Shown here: in pieces, positions 13,701 to 27,553 of the stretch | Layout: each line of letters starts with the position of its first letter | Position numbering within the stretch: the first letter of the stretch is position 1 | Assembly (NCBI RefSeq): GCF_040954835.1 | Contig: NC_090711.1 | Span: 12,457,001-12,521,000, forward strand | Reading direction: 5' to 3' | Length of the DNA stretch: 64,000 bases | From: Lepisosteus oculatus | Lineage: Eukaryota; Chordata; Actinopteri; Semionotiformes; Lepisosteidae | The notes under the pieces: generated by a model | The model's input: only the letters and a program-made list of their open reading frames with translations | The model's database searches: none | Told to the model about the DNA's origin: nothing | Program-made: the position numbers and the translations under genes

Positions 13701-16700
13701 AAAAATACCTGTTACTCTGTGTGATCATCACAGTATGAAATTAACAGCTCATGATGTATCACTGCACTGTTTCTGTTTGTTTCAGTTGTTGCCCAGTGCT
13801 TTTTCAGAAAAATACAGGACTATGTGGACATTCTACATGTCTTGTGTAGATGACATCAAATGTGACAAGCTTAATGCACTTGAAGAAAATTTGTTGTCGT
13901 GGTTCCACATACAGTATTCCCTGGAGCTGTGTCCTGTAGACTGGAGTTAATCGGGTCAGGAGTAAAACACAATCATGAGATTATTGATCGAGCAGCAACT
14001 TGGAAAATAAGAATAAAACTTACTTAAATCCTTGCTTACTTTGGTAAAGAATTAGCAGGATGCAAGATACCTCCTGAAACATTTTAGTTAAGTGAAATCT
14101 TTCATAAACCAAAATTCACAGCTGTACACATTTTTCAAAATGGTGTAGCGAGTCCTAGGTACTGTATTAATTTTTGGCAGTGAAATGTAAACAGAAGTAG
14201 GTGCTTGAGAGAAAGCGCCGTGCTTGTGTTATTCCAATGTTTGATGCTCCGGGCAGAGAAAAGAAGCTTTTGACACATTTAAAACTCTTGGTCTCACTCT
14301 TTTCACACTTTTTCATGCCTGAGAGTGGTGAGTTTGAGAAAGTCTTTGAGATAATGTCTTTGAAAGACTAACTTTCTCTGTTGGTCTCTCTCTATAATAG
14401 TGTCCATTGACTTCAGTGAATCATAATTAGCAGTTCAGTGTTTCTATAGAGATTAGTCTTCATACATCATACCTTTGCCGTTTCCAGGAAACTGAGTTAG
14501 AAGCAAAGCCATTTTATATGGTATCCACAGAAACCTTAATAATTTTCTTCCTTTAGTTATAGATCTATTACATCTGCTTCAAAATAGTTCTGGCCTTTTT
14601 TTACCTTTACCAACCTTTTGTCTGAAAAGTTTGCAGAAATAAAAATGAAGTTTATAGTTTAACTAATTAAATCAGTGTTGAGGTTACTGCCTTTTGATAA
14701 TTTTTTTTAAAAGGTGAATTGAAAGTGTTATAGAGAATGAAAAACACAGCGTGGTGTGTTTGTCAGATGTGCACTGAAAGATGGTGAGAAAGATGTCACA
14801 CGTGTCATGCAAATCGATTTCATACCTTCAGAAGTGTCACAACAACATCTTCAGGAAGACTCTAATGATGTGAGCTATTTAAGGAGCTTCAAGCATAAAA
14901 TGCTGTTAAGTGTACTTACAGGGTTTAGTTCTTCAAATGGCTTCTTCACCCCTTCCTTAGGGCCGTTTATAGGAAATCAGTCAAAGCTTATACAATATTA
15001 ACCTCTAGTCAACTACTGTATATTCTTTTGAACAGCTGTAGGTTAATTTATATCTTTTCAAAAACATATCTTTAAGCCTGTTGTCCTACGGGACCCTGTA
15101 TCTAATGTTTTCCCCCATTCTCTGATGTCTTTATTGACTCATTCCGTCTGTTTTGTGTAATTTGTAATTTTCATGAGATTTTATCCTGAAGCTGACAGGT
15201 TTTCTTCTGAGCTCCCTTTTAAGAATGGATCCAGCTTCACTTTGGACACCATGATCCTTCAGGCAAAATTGCCTTTAAAGGCCAAAAAGGTGTTGGAAGG
15301 AAGAGAACTTTCATTTTTTTACATGGCGAGTTTCCAAAATATGTTACAGTTGGCGATTCTGAAGGCTTTACAGGAATTACACTCTCTCACTGAGACAGCG
15401 AAGACACAAACAGGGGTGATGCAGAGTGTTCGATGGTCATTTCTGAATAACGGCTTGAGCACCGTTCAAAGATATTCCAATATACCAATGGATAAAATAT
15501 ACTGTAAATGAGGCAGATTATTAAACCAATTTCCCAATTAATACATTAGGAAAAAAAGTATTATTGTTTAAATTAGTTTAACTGCACCTTTCTTGAGTTA
15601 AAAGAATCATTTGATTTAGTATACAGTACCTGAAGAAATCCCTAGGTAGCCTTGAATCACATAGCGTGGGGAAAAAAACATTACGTCCACGGGAGCACAA
15701 AGTTTTCTAATCTGGCTTTTTTAACTATCAAATGCTGTGCTTCGGTAAGAACTAACTTTTAGGTCCTTTTAGGCACAAGCTGAAATGACATTTGGCTTTC
15801 TATTACAGTATGAATAAAGAGCGATTCACTTCTTAAAAAAAAAAGACTGATCTTCCAAACAAAATGATTAATTGTGGAACCTGAGCCCACAACTGAGATC
15901 GGATCTCAAGACAAAGTTGTTTTGATAGCAATCGCTAATACATTTCATAACCTTCTGATCACGTCTGCTTCAGTTCGTCTTGGTAACCCATGCTGGGTAT
16001 CTGCCTGACTGTGGCTATAATTAATAAATAAAAGATATAATTACAGTAAGTGTGCCATTCTCCCTGGGCTTCACAGCCAGCTACAAAAGGAGCATGAAAT
16101 TGCTGGTGTTCAAATGTCTTCCTTACATATGCACAGTGTCTGCATGTGCCCCTGCTGTTACTGTCCTGCCACAGATGACTTTGAAACCAGACTCTGCCTG
16201 GACCTCATTAACCAGTAATGTGGCAGTGGAGGAAAGCACATTAACCACCCAGTACACAGGTCTTTTCTCTGTTTATAATCCTAAATGGAATATCACCATA
16301 TGGGGAATCTCTGGGCTGGGCTGGGCCCTGGGGTCTGGATGGTTCCTGGGAGATTGAGTTCACCTGAGGTAGCTACACGTCTTAATTCAGAGAGTGAGCC
16401 ATGCTTCTTCTCTCCATCATTCATACCACTAATAACCTGTGCCCTAACCGGTGTTAGCAGTTCTATTTATATTGAGTTTGATTTTATTCAATTTTTATTG
16501 TGCTCTTATTATGCAACTTAATTTAGTAACTTTTAGTTTTGTGCTTTTTATTTTGATTCCCCCCCAGGTGAGCTTGCAGAAAAGACATTTCATTGCCAGC
16601 CATAACTGCTGCACGCTGTACTGTTGTGCATTTGATAAATACACTTTGGGTGATTGAATGAACCGCAAAGAAACACTGCCACTGTTGAACCATTTCCAGG

Positions 16701-18540
16701 AGCCAGCGCTGACCATTCAATACTCAACTTAAGAAGTGGTCCAACTGAAAGACTCTTCCCCTTCCTCTTTGCTCTTTACCTATTCTAAAACCTAAGACCC
16801 GCCGTATCGTATCCCCCTGTTGCCCCAGCATGTGAATACTTGCACTTGTTTTCACTCAACTGTCCTAAAGGCGCCCTCTAGTGGCGGAAACTGCCGTTGT
16901 CGGATAAAACAATTCTTTTCTCCCCAAAAAGCTCCCCTTCTGAAATCACTATGGTGAATCTGCGACAGAGGGCTTCAGATAAATTCCCGTCACCCACACA
17001 TTCATTTCTGCTTCGCTCTTTCTCTGTGTACATGTTTACGCTTTTAACAGCGCAATCTCACCGCCCATCAGGCCTGTCCACGGTGGGAGAGCCCTGGAAC
17101 ATGCCGAGGAGATATGCGGTCGAGATTGACTGAAGATTCATCTTTAAGTCAGATTTAGCCATCTTTAATAACCATCAGCATTCCCTTTTCCTCTTGATTT
17201 GCCTTTCTATTCTTTCTTCAATTGGCACTCAATTCGATTTGCCTTTCAGACATCAAATTATCTAACTCTAAAGTGAAAAATAATAATGTAGTCTGAGTCC
17301 CAGAAGTGTTTAAAACTCACAGCAGGGATCCTTTTTTTAAAAAAATGGCTAGAAAAGTCAGATTAAAGGGAGAAAGCTGTCTCTAACAACGAACAAGACA
17401 GGTCCATTTCACTAGCTTAAATGCTGCAAGCTCTATTTTATTGGTGCCTTGAGAGAACTCACAGCTGCGGATCGGACTGACAGAATGCTGACAGAATTAA
17501 ATTAAATGAATAAATCACAGAGGTATTTGATATTATTGTTACAAACTAATTATAGGACAGGCCATAAAGAAAAAGGGGAAAAAACAGCCCCATGACAGAA
17601 GCATTTTGCATTTTGATAAAGAAGCCTAATAATGTCTTCAGGCAGCATCAATTCTCTCTACGCACGTTTTTATCTCCACCAAAGGGAAAATTTTCAAAGT
17701 GCTTCAACCGCAGCTGGCTTACTCAGACCAAGCCTTCATGAGGTAGCCATGGAAACCTTTATAAGACTCCCTTTCTGTTATGAATCTGCACGTGTGCCAA
17801 AGAGATGGAGGAGTTCCTTGCTGGCTCAAGGAGGGGTCTGAGCAGTGATCCTGACATTCTATTACATCAATCAATTCATAAAAAGTCTTTTTCCTCTCAA
17901 TGAATGGAACTCGTGTGAAATGTACAAGGCTATATACAGTATAGTAGAAACACACTCTCATTCCCCACCAAAGCACACCCCGTTTAGTTACAATCAATAT
18001 GTACAGGTGCTGAACTCTTTGGATTAGTATTATCTTTGGTCTTTTGTTTCGGAATGCAATGATAGCAGCCTCTTTTAGCTGAATGGGTTCATTGAACAGC
18101 ACTATTCAATATCTGCATTGATAAATCATATCTATTCCTGAATGTTCTCAAATCAGACACATCGCACTAAATGTAGTGTATTGTGCCCCAAGTATTAAAG
18201 ATGGCTTATCTTGCACTGCAGCCTGAATGTCCCAGTTTAGGTTGTATTCTGGCATTAAATGTATATTTTGGGTTATAGAATCCAGGACAAACCATGTTGT
18301 GACGCAGCAGATCACAAAAAAATATCCGGAGGTTCACAGGCTAAACAACGCCTGTCCCATTATAAACACAATGGATGATATCCTTGGATCTGATAACTAC
18401 TAACTACTCAATGGGCTGAATGGGCCACATCTAATTTCTTCTGTATGTAATTCACTTCAGATGTTTGCTCAGACTGCCAGCTTGTATAAAATGTGTATAA
18501 ATACAAGTACATGCAGAAGAAATCTTTTCTTGGCCTTTTT
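10727..18540. other. gene-free stretch between mc3r and slc2a10
   Basis: Several open frames of 60-127 codons occur (for example 15173-15511 on the plus strand and 17719-18102 on the minus strand). None has recognisable domains, and none joins to neighbours by convincing splice sites. The piece around 18350-18460 ends in wording (aatgggctgaatgggccaca) typical of the 3' end of a dispersed fish retroelement. I see nothing else. Confidence 0.45.
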
Positions 18541-18546
18541 TTTATT
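18541..18546 (-). terminator. slc2a10: poly(A) signal of slc2a10
   Basis: AATAAA on the minus strand, about 145 bases past the slc2a10 stop codon at 18691-18693. It is the first good hexamer downstream. Confidence 0.5.
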
Positions 18547-18690
18547 AGGTATTTTAAGAAATAGAAAAAATAAACCTTTGTGATCTAAATCACTTTGGCT
18601 AACACATACTATTCAACTTATTGCACTTCAGGACAGGAAATCTTCTATTGCACATTACATGCAGAAACACAGCTTGAGGTCGACAGGCTG

Positions 18691-21600
18691 CTACTCTGTT
18701 GGGCTGGTGAGCTCCACTCTTTGATATCTGGCTGAAGAAATGCTTTCCTTGCCCCAATCATAGCCGCTCCAACCTCTGTTATAAAACCTACGAAAAACAA
18801 CAACCCAAACCAAGATTAGAATTTGAGTCAATAAATAACGCAGCTAGGTTCATGTAATACTTTCCTCATTGATTGAGGAAATGAATCATCTTGTGCTGTC
18901 ATGTTTTCACAGGTGGATAGTTCTTAAAAAAACATTATGATTCCATCAGTGAAGGATTAACATTACAGGACACTAAACTGACATAAATGTATAAATATGT
19001 CTGGAAATGTTCTCGAGCATTAAAAACTTCATGCCACCGTTGGGCTTAATTGTTTTTTTTTTTTAAATATTCTAAGCAATTGGACTGCAAATGTCAGAGC
19101 ATAAATACAAAGCAGAAAAGTGCGACTCAGCTGTTTCAGAACAATCATATAAGTCTTTTATCGATTTTAAGTCGCTCTAAAGCAGGGGTGTTTAATCTTG
19201 GTCCTGGAGGAGCAGGTCTGTTGATTTTTTTAAAGTCTCTTTAAAGCCACAGTGCTTACAGAAACCAGACTCCAGTATGCCAGACTCCAGCTGGTCCAGC
19301 TCATGAAGAGCTGAGTTAGTATGAAAACCTGTAGACACAGCAGCCCTCAAGGACCACGACTGGACATCTCTGCTCTAAAAGGCAGCTTTCCTTTGCACTT
19401 GTTTGAGATGCTTTGAAATCATAAGAATAAAGGTTCGGAACCTGGTCTCCTGTAGCCTCATCCAGACATTACCTTGCGTATAAATGTCCACACAGTTACA
19501 GACAAATACACACAAAGCTTTGGCACTCAGGTTTCTACAATTTGGTCCCATTTTTGAATAAAATGTTATTCTCACGCAATTTGGAGTTAGTGGTTGTTGA
19601 AGGTTTGGGCTTATTACATAAGGAGAGCATGAGGACTTGCAGATGTGTTGCTCTGATACGCTGACCCGTCAGAGCCATTTATCCATTGATATGCTGCAAG
19701 CTCTGCAGTGCCCAATACTTTGCATGCATACATTTACTTTGATTGGGAGACTCTCTGCAATATCAGGCTGGGACTAAGAACCTCAACACAACACCAAAAA
19801 ACAGCAGTTTCTGCAGTAAGGACTAAACCCCACAGCCTTTCAGTTAGCAATATAGAGCTGGACCTATTATTTTACACAGTCCATATTGCTTATATGTACA
19901 ATTCACTTTTCCTGTATTGTTACTTTTGTGTTACTTTTCAAATATTATGTACCTTTTTCCAGACAGCTCCTTATCTATCTCTTCCAGGGATTTCCCTTTT
20001 GTTTCAGGCAAGAGGAAGTAGATGAAGAGAACAGCAAGGACTCCAGTCAATCCGTAGAGCAGGAAGGTCCAGGACAGGCCTAAAGTATCTAGTCAAAGGA
20101 ATAATACAGATGGTGGACTCTGCATTCCATTCCAAAAGACCTTGTTAAATCTGAACTGAATTACATCTTTTGCTGTTGGACAAAATGACTGATATTACTG
20201 AAACAACTCTGGACTCCTTTGTGGAAAAAAATAAAAAGATAATGCAACAGCTTAAAGACAGTTATGCAACGAAATGGGTTGCTCGTGCCAAGAAAGGCAA
20301 ATTACACTTCCATAGTCCTAAATTACTTTTGTGCTTCTCAATTGACAGTATAGTCCTGGCAATGGCTTCAAGGAAGGAAACTCTCTATTCTTAATGGCAT
20401 TCATCAAGTACAAACCTAAGAACATTTCACAAGGCGGTTACTGCTAGCATGTACTTGTTTATGACTTGAAAAGCATCACACACGCTCCACACACAGACCC
20501 CTTCAGAGGCCACATTACCATGAATATGCCTGATAACTCACCAATCACGTTCAGGAAGGTAAAGGTAACAATTAAGTTGGCTGCCCAGTTGAAGCAATTA
20601 GTGAAGGCAAAGGCTCTTCCCCTCAGCGAGGCTGGAAATATTTCGCTGAGGACCAGCCAGGTCACTGTACATTCCAGCAAAACAAAAGCAAAGGCACGGT
20701 GTTTACATTGCGTCACACAGCATTACATCCTGGGGAAAAAAAGGACTTTTGTATTTAGACCTTTGAAACAGAAAAAACTTAATTAAATGTTTCTCAGACA
20801 AAAGGAGCAAGCTGCCTTTTTTCTAATTAAAAAAAGTAAAGCTTTAATTTCAGCTTTTAGTTGCTCCTAGTCATGGTATGACTAATATGAATAAAATATA
20901 TAGATACTGTATGTGGTTCTAGTCCAATATATTGGTTTTTGGTTCTGCGATGACCTTGGATAAATCAGTAGGATTATTCAGGTTCTGTCCTCCCACATCT
21001 CACAAGAGAAAAGAGAGTGTGATCCAGCTGCAATAGAAAGTCTGACCTGACAACTGCAAATTAAAAATCTCGTATAATACCCGAGAGCAACTTTTGACTC
21101 AGTAGAAAAAGAAAAAGCAGCCTCGAGCAAAAAGGAATTAATCATCAAGTGCTGGCTTTGTAACTTGTGTTTGGTAGATGGGTTGGAACATTGAACTGAT
21201 CTTGGATTGTGCTGCTCAGTGTGATCTTCCATACGCTGACCAACGCTGCTTTCTCATGACTTATTTGGTGGCAACTGACCAGCATTAGGTAATGGAGAGG
21301 TCTAATGTGCTGTATGTCATAAATTAGATTCCAAACACGAATGGAAGCAGATTGTGTTTATTCCTTCAGGTGCATGACATTCTGCTTGTTTCTTTCATAT
21401 CTGTGAAGGTCAGTTGCTCAGGTTGAAAAATTAAGTAATTAATCTGCAGCACTACTTGGATCTTGACTCAGCCAGGCTACATCCGACTTTATGCTTTTAC
21501 ATCCCAGGATGAAAACTACTGTTCTCACCCTGTGAACCATTTGACATCACTTGAAACTAATTTGATCCCCTTCCCACCCCATCCCGATTTCTGAAAATCG

Positions 21601-24530
21601 TTTTAATATAAAAACTTCAAACACCTCTTCTTGCTTCCAGATAGTTACCCCTCCCTTCACTTCAGAATACTTCACTGCAAACATTTGTCTGGCAATCAAG
21701 AATTTCACATTTCTCTTTTGGCACCTTAAGAAAAATGGACTGCTTGGGTGTAGCTAATTTTAAACTCCATTACCAGAGCTTTTCAACTTTCAACAGCAAT
21801 CAAAGTTTGATTTAGTCAAAGGCTTTAGAACTGTGGTGACATTCAATTATTCCTATTCCTATTTCCTTGTCATTCCTTACCAGCCTTACTCTCAGATCAG
21901 GATGTAGTTACTGCTTCTTATTTAGAAAACTCTTAAGTACCATGAAGTGGTTCCAATTGAAAACAACAGTTTCACTGCTATTTGCTTTAGATTATACTAC
22001 AGTATGGCGTTTTCAGAAATATTACTGTGCACAGTGGTGCAGTGGATAGTACTGCTGCATCATAGCACTGGGGCCCTGGGTTCAATTCCTGGGGTGCTAT
22101 CTGTATGTTCTTCTTGTGTTTGTGTGGGTTTCCTCCCAGAGTCAAAAGACATGATGGTAGGTCAATTGGCTTCAGGAAAAACTGGCCCAGGTGTGAATGT
22201 CTGTGTGTGCCCTGCGATGGACTGGTCTCCCCACACTGTATCCTGCCTTGTGCCCATTACTTGCCAAGATAGGCTCGGGCTCCTACGTGACCTTGTACTG
22301 GATAAAATGGTTAAAAAATGGATGGATAGATGGATTACTGTGCCATTATAATACTATTACTACTATTTAAACACGACAATAATCAACCAGTGATTAATAA
22401 AGTCACTTGACAGACCCGTTCAACTCCCCGAAAGACAGAAAGAAATATCAATGTTGATGGAAACTTACTTGGTCCAAATCCTACTGAATATGCACTTACA
22501 AATGCCATCATACTGAGCAAGCTGATCCAGTTCAGTATTCCATATCCCATAGGGCTGGTGGAAACCGAAGTCTCTGGAGTCATATCTGTCGAGAATGACT
22601 GAAAGGATGAATAGGTTTCCGAAACATCCGGTGATCCATAAGATTTCTCACTGCCTTTAGGTTTTTCCACGCTGCTGTTGCTCAGATTCAAAACTTGATA
22701 CACAGAACTATTTGAGGGTGTAGGTTCAGTGGATTTCACAGTGATAAATATGCTGCTTTTCAGGTGATCACCATCACCGCTGCAGGTCTTATTGGCATGG
22801 ATGGCGGTGTGCTGGCTCAAAAGTCCAATCACCATCACGGATACTGACATCACAACACATCCACCGATCAGCAGTGCTCTTCGGCCCACCTTGTCGGCGC
22901 AGCTCATGGAGACTAGAGTCGCCACGACCTTCACAGCGCCCAGCCCCACCGAGGCCAGGACTGCAGAGGCGTCGCTTTGAAAACCCACAGAGTGGAAAAT
23001 GGTGGAGGCGTAGAAGAGCACATTGGGCTGGCCAGTGAACTGCTGGAACAGCACCAGGCCCAGGCCGATGACGGTTCTGGTTCGCATGTTGTCTTTGGAT
23101 TGAAAGAGGTTCAGGAAACTGTAGTACTGGTCAGAGACTCTGGCGGCACCGCCGTGTTCCATCTCTTCGGCCGAGGACAGCTGGATGAGGCCACTCTGGC
23201 TGGGGGCCTCCTGGGATACCTGAAGTGGCATTCCAGATCGGGATGGGAGGAAGAGAACAGCGAGGAACTGAACCAAGGATGGGACAGTGGCCAACCCAAA
23301 CATATACTTCCACCCCTCTTTGACCTCGGAAAAGGCGTAGTTCATGGCGTAGGCTGCCAGAATGCCGACGGTGATGCCGGCTTCGTACAGAGTCACCAAC
23401 AGCCCCCGCCGTCTGGGCCTGACCATCTCCGAGACAAAAATGCAGCAGGACATGGATGAGATCGACATGGCGAAGCCGACAGCGATGCGGCCGGCCACAA
23501 GCGCCGAGACAGACCTGCTGAGAGCCAGAAGGAGGCTACCGCCCAGGATGAGCAGGCTGCCGAGCAGGATGGAGTTCCTCCGGCCGTGCCGGTCTATTAG
23601 GACGCCGCCAACCAGGGAGGCCGAGAGGGCCCCGAGCAACAGGGCGCTCACGACCGCTTCCTGCTGGAAACAGCTCAGCTGGAATTCCGGCTGCAGCTGG
23701 AGGAGGGCTCCAGAGATGATGCCCAGCTCGTATCCAAAGACCAGGCCGCCCAGGACGGACACTGCCGAGGCCAGAACCAAGACGGAGCAACCTAACGGCG
23801 GGAACACGGAAAAATAATGGATGGTATTCTGAGGTCAACAGTAAGGAATTTTGAAAAGAGATTCGCTCTCCAAATCACTTATCTGAATTTAAATCAACAT
23901 TTATTGCTCAGATAATACTCAAGGTCTCTAACATGCATACCTTTCATAGTTCAACATTTGCAGTCACAGGCTTTATAACAGAAAGTAAAGACAATGCACG
24001 CCTACAGCCTAGATTTATGAAGGCAATTCACCTATTTTTTGAGGTCTTAATCAAGGACTGCTGTTGTTCATCCTCTCTCTAGGTTTGTACAGAGTATTTG
24101 GTAACAGCCATTCCAGTTCTCAATCTCGGTTATATTTGTCACTGTGTTATATCACATGTGCAAGACTCGAATGTTTATTAACACAACAGTCACGACTGAT
24201 TCTGGCCTTGAAACACCTCTGCAAACTACCAGGCTCAAAAGCTGCACGACTTGCACATTAAAATGGGACTCCTGTCAGTAAAGTTTAGAAATATTTCATT
24301 ATAGCACAGTTTAATAGGGTTCTCGGTTTAAAAAGACATTTTCAATCACTAATAGATAAGTGCTATATATATACACAATATGCACAGTATACATAATTCC
24401 CCCCTATAATCAGCATTGCTAAAACTGATTTCCAATGGCAACTGCATGTTGCACAATTTTCTATTTGAGAGTAAGACATAAGAACAAAAAACAACAACAA
24501 AAAAAAGAATAAGAGCGACTTACCCATCAT
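18691..24530 (-). CDS. slc2a10: GLUT10, facilitated sugar / dehydroascorbate transporter
   Basis: Twelve-helix major facilitator (class III GLUT); in mammals it moves glucose and dehydroascorbate across internal membranes. Five coding exons join in frame: 24530-24524 (ATG ATG G), 23791-22469, 20664-20542, 20079-19953, 18787-18691, giving 558 residues (human 541). All boundaries are GT/AG, with intron phases 1,1,1,2. Visible motifs: [17 protein letters not shown] in TM1, GRR after TM2, [15 protein letters not shown] in TM7, [21 protein letters not shown] in TM10 with RGRAF, and [12 protein letters not shown] after TM12. The loop between TM9 and TM10 is long and Ser/Thr-rich with several NSS-type sequons, as in human GLUT10. 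The last exon reads [10 protein letters not shown]...RVELTSPTE and aligns with the human tail. Divergent to tp53rk, as in human. Confidence 0.93.
19193..19372. mobile_element. hAT-type MITE in slc2a10 intron 4
   Basis: A 180-bp non-autonomous DNA element. The left end reads caggggtgtttaatcttggt and the right end reads ctggacatctctg, its imperfect inverted complement. It is flanked by an 8-base duplication, ctctaaag on the left and ctctaaaa on the right. The ends and the duplication length fit the hAT superfamily. It sits in the last intron of slc2a10. Confidence 0.75.
22024..22335 (+). repeat. fish SINE-like repeat in slc2a10 intron 2
   Basis: The fullest copy in the window of a repeat common in fish genomes. 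It has a tRNA-like head (gtggtgcagtggatagtact, then a B-box-like gggttcaattcc), a body with tgtgtgggtttcctcccaga and ccctgcgatggactggtctc, and a tail ggataaaatgg followed by ggatggatagatgga. Other, more worn copies lie at 10388-10726, 33309-33562, 50357-50520 and 59041-59228. Confidence 0.75.
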
Positions 24531-27399
24531 GACTGGCTTCAGAACTCTGTAACTTTAAAAACGGGCATTTCAAGCCGTGTCAGCTGTTGTCAGAGCCCGG
24601 TGTTATCCAAGAAACGATAAACCTATTGAGCAAGAAAAAACAAAAAAATAAAGATTTAGCAAAAGGGCCCAAACAAGCTAGACTTACTGTACTTTCTTTG
24701 TGCACAAAGGGGAATATTACTGTTCTCTTTTCCTAACCTCTTTTTAGAGGTTTTTAAAAATATCACAGCCTAAAGAATTCTAAGTGGAGAAGCAGTGATA
24801 CTCAAATCACAGACAGGGCTGGGAGAGAAGCTAATGAGATTGTGAGGCTTTGTAGCTATGACAACTCACTTGTTGATGCTCATAATTTAATTAAACCAGA
24901 CCACTTCAGAACAACTATCACTCAAAGGAGATGCGGCTAATGGTTTAGTTTTTAATTTTGTTTTTGAAGAGAATTATACAACAGTGTTTGCGGCCATCAG
25001 AGCCAATGCCCTTGTTTTCCAGGGTTATTGAGTCTAGTTGCCATAGCACCTGACAGGCATCACCGAGGAAGAGGAAGAACAACTGCTAATCCCTACAATG
25101 TACAGTATTATAGTTGTCTTTTGTTTTGACAAGTCTGTTTTATTTCGTTTTGTGGAATACCACACCTGCAAACACGGATATAAAGTTGCTATGTCAGAGA
25201 ACATGCGCCATGTCGCACATTCATTTTACGGCGCGACTATGAACACACGTTTTCATGAATGAGAATCACTGAGCTTTTCAAAGCTTATACTTCACAGGTT
25301 TATCAAATTAAAATAAAAAATATTTTTAAAATAACATTAAAAAACAATATTCTTATAAATAAAAACATTAAGTTAAACATAAGTCTTTTGTCCCCTCTGC
25401 AATAAAACTGCTCAATGAATGTCCCCCCAGCACCTATTTATTTATGTATCACATACTGTTGTTGTGATTTCACGTACTTTGTGTGATTTTATGTGACTTT
25501 TTTGTTTTACTTGTGCGTTTTGTATTTGTATGGGAGAAGCCAAAGACTAAATTCCACAGCAGCAGACAAAGTATCTTTTTATATTTACAGAGATGATCTT
25601 GCTCAATGGTGCAATAGCAGCGTCCAATTCAAACGCAGAAACTTCCACTCCAGAGACTGGAGGCCTCAAGATTTTGTTTTAGAACAAAAACAAATGAGTA
25701 CTATCCAAGCTATATATATTTTATCATGTATACAGGTGAGGGAAAATATTATAAGTAAACTTCAACATATTGAGGAGAAATCGTGCCGTTCCTTGTTGCT
25801 GCTTTTAAACTGCAATACACGTATCTCCGATCAGAAAGCCCTTATTCCCGATTAGGCATCCCAACCTATTTCTGAAGAACAGTTTGTTAACATACAGTAA
25901 GTACAGCACTAGCTATCATTAACAGTTTTTAGGTCATTAGGTAATACATTGCTAACAGAATTAGAGTGCTTTTTTAGAACGCGATTATATTGGGACATCC
26001 TGCCTTTTCTCTTCAACGAAAGGTAGTTTACTCCAGTTAGATTTTATTTTCTTGGATGTACCATTAAACAAGTATATTGTTAACTACAATAAATTGAATG
26101 ATACACAGTTACAGTTTGTTTGTTTTCTTTTAAATGTATACTGTTAATGCACCTTTTTATGTTTGTTACTTATTTTCAACAACACATTTTCCTATATATT
26201 TGCTAAACATGAAGAACTTTTTTCTTGAACATTCAGGCCTAAATGACTTACATTCTTTGATGCCGGCTAGCTAATCGAAACGCAAAAAGAGCTTTTCAAA
26301 AGCATTTACATTTTCTATCAATTGTAAACAATTTCCTCAAAAACAGTCCATTACCCGAAGGTATTTCATGAATTTGCATCAAGAGGACTCAAAACATTAT
26401 CCACTGTTTTTCCTAAAAATACAAAACCCAAATGGTTTGCTATTTGTACAAGAGGATAAGAGGAACGTTGCAAAGCAAAAAAACTGTTTGACCAATCACT
26501 GCTTAAAGTTAATAGACTTTAAAATGTCTTTCAGCCTGAAGAACAGTTCAACATATTTTTAAACAAAGATATAAGTCTTGCTACATTTTGTTCTGACGCC
26601 AAAGGAGCAAAATTACATAAAGCAATTCAAATAAACAATAGGCACAAACTAAACAATTTGCGCTCGTTCAGCAAAACTCTGTAACCGTTAACGAGAAAGA
26701 GTTTATTGCTGTTAAAAGAGATATCATTTAAAGCAGTTCTAACTCCACCTTGCTTCGAGTTTGATGATTATTGCAGTCATCACAGACTTTTGTTATTTTT
26801 TGTGCTTTCAAAAGGTTTGTCTTCGGGACATGGAAACCAAAAGATGTTGCACCGCCAACCGCAGTCCCCAGCTATCCGCTATCCATCAAACTTCTTCAGG
26901 AAGTTGATGCTACGTGGCACAGACCCCGACCAACTTCTTCTCGGATTGCAAGATGCCAATGTGAATGTTGCCCGCAAGGGGCCGACATTTTGACTTCAAA
27001 TTCAAAGGGATTGTGTGACTCCTAGCCTCCTTTAAACCGGGGTTTTGCAAGCATTCTTGTGCTGGCTGGAGACACGGCCACACATAACCTGTAATTGTGC
27101 AATGTAGCTGCATCTTCTCTAAGACAACCCAGATGTCCATTCCAGCAGTTTCATCTGAGATATACCGCCTAACTGGTTAATAAACGTGACATCAATTGTT
27201 TATTAATGCTGTAGCAGCGTCTACAACAATTATGTTTTGCTCCGTGTTATTAATAATGCAAAACTGCGCCGTAGTAACACATCTCATCAGAAGTAATAAT
27301 GTCACCTATTTTTTTTTTATTCCTGAAAAGTGATACTTTAAGCCGCTGCCTAGACTTTATGCAGAAGACAGCGTGATCTGTTTGAACAGCAAGCCAGCA
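24531..27399. other. between divergent slc2a10 and tp53rk
   Basis: The part next to 24530 must hold the slc2a10 5' untranslated region. A further non-coding first exon is possible but I could not place it. An AT-rich zone lies near 25300-25400. The frame at 26706-26993 is open but matches nothing that I know. Confidence 0.45.
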
Positions 27400-27553
27400 C
27401 GCCCACTGTCGGAAACGGAAGTAGCACGAATGCGCAGGCGTGCCTGGGTTCAAGGCAGATGGAGAAAGTAGTGGTTGTCACTCAGGGTTAGATCACAACC
27501 AAAAGACAGGGTCGTGCTTTTTCCCCTCCAGCAGCAACGCAACGGTGCCGAGA
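27400..27553 (+). promoter_or_regulatory. tp53rk: likely TATA-less promoter of tp53rk
   Basis: GC-rich sequence just ahead of the tp53rk start codon, with an ETS-type CGGAAGT at 27416-27422 and an NRF1-type TGCGCAGGCG at 27431-27440. No TATA box is visible. The pairing of these two sites is usual for housekeeping genes. The start site itself is not fixed. Confidence 0.45.

Noticed and set aside
15173-15511. 112-codon plus-strand frame
   Set aside because: No recognisable motif, no splice partners, and composition like the neighbouring non-coding DNA.
22977-23459. 160-codon plus-strand frame over slc2a10
   Set aside because: Shadow of slc2a10 exon 2; no domain and no homology.
26706-26993. 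95-codon plus-strand frame upstream of tp53rk
   Set aside because: It looked briefly like a conserved tail, but matches nothing that I know.
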